64,000 nt of DNA from Oasisia sp. SBJ-2009 (lineage: Eukaryota; Annelida; Polychaeta; Sabellida; Siboglinidae). The stretch lies in the NCBI GenBank assembly GCA_964017155.1, contig OZ024857.1:26464396-26528395 (forward strand), given 5' to 3'. Shown piece by piece: positions 63,723 through 64,000 of the stretch. A model generated the notes under the pieces. The model had not been told where the DNA came from. It was given only the letters and a program-made list of their open reading frames with translations, and did no database searches. A program made the position numbers and the translations under genes. Within the stretch, counting starts at the first letter, position 1. Every line of letters starts with the position of its first letter.

Positions 63723-64000
63723 GTAAATAAAGTAAAACGTTACCTCGGAATATGTATTGTGTATAAATACGCTCAACAAAACAAAAATGCTTAATACTCA
63801 CTTAATAGTATGTAGACATTCTCTGCGTTACAATATTTATTAAAATGTACAAGTCTATGAGTCAAAGTATTTATTAAAATATTATGACAAAATGCATGTT
63901 TTTTTCAAAGACTAATACTTATTGTTATAAACATAATCACAAACGTTTACGCTGTTAACAAACCCTTAGGATGCCTAAATTCACCACATGAATCTTTGTT

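Overview
The window is animal (metazoan) DNA. Coding exons are short, separated by GT-AG introns, and scattered through AT-rich sequence full of dinucleotide runs, minisatellites, SINEs, non-LTR retrotransposons and short DNA transposons. The exon proteins are clear relatives of vertebrate VHL, TMEM126, HSD17B12 and HSDL1. The repeat content (tRNA-derived SINEs, CR1/L2-type LINEs with a conserved 'GCGC...' tail, hAT-like MITEs) suggests a marine invertebrate, perhaps a lophotrochozoan such as a mollusc. That placement is inference, not proof.

Layout. 0-5.6 kb: a decayed CR1/L2-like LINE, then exons of an unidentified single-pass membrane protein on the minus strand. 5.6-15.9 kb: no recognisable gene, but several MITEs and minisatellites. 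15.9-16.7 kb: exons of a putative secreted protein on the minus strand. 18.4-19.7 kb: a two-exon von Hippel-Lindau (VHL) gene on the plus strand. 21.0-23.4 kb: a two-exon TMEM126 gene on the minus strand, convergent with VHL. 27.0-46.0 kb: a nine-exon very-long-chain 3-oxoacyl-CoA reductase gene (HSD17B12-like) on the plus strand. Its introns hold a LINE with both ORFs recognisable, a SINE, MITEs and a 38-bp-TIR transposon. 49.7-56.8 kb: a nine-exon HSDL1 gene on the minus strand, convergent with its paralogue HSD17B12. 56.9-64 kb: no recognised gene; it contains a 2.15-kb hAT-like element with an 8-bp target duplication.

Main results. (1) The HSD17B12-like gene has two successive terminal exons that are homologous to each other and both in phase. 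This predicts two alternative C-terminal tails. (2) HSDL1 keeps the catalytic Tyr that is Phe in vertebrate HSDL1, but has Ala where the catalytic Ser should be. (3) HSD17B12 and HSDL1 lie next to each other and share six intron positions, as expected from an old local duplication. (4) Minisatellite growth repeatedly involves splice sites: about 14 copies of a 41-bp unit carrying the HSDL1 last 3' splice site, plus two separate tandem copies of 5' splice sites. (5) At least seven different inverted-repeat elements can be delimited, four of them with convincing target-site duplications. No multi-gene system such as a cluster or operon is visible, and the window is otherwise ordinary intron-rich animal DNA.
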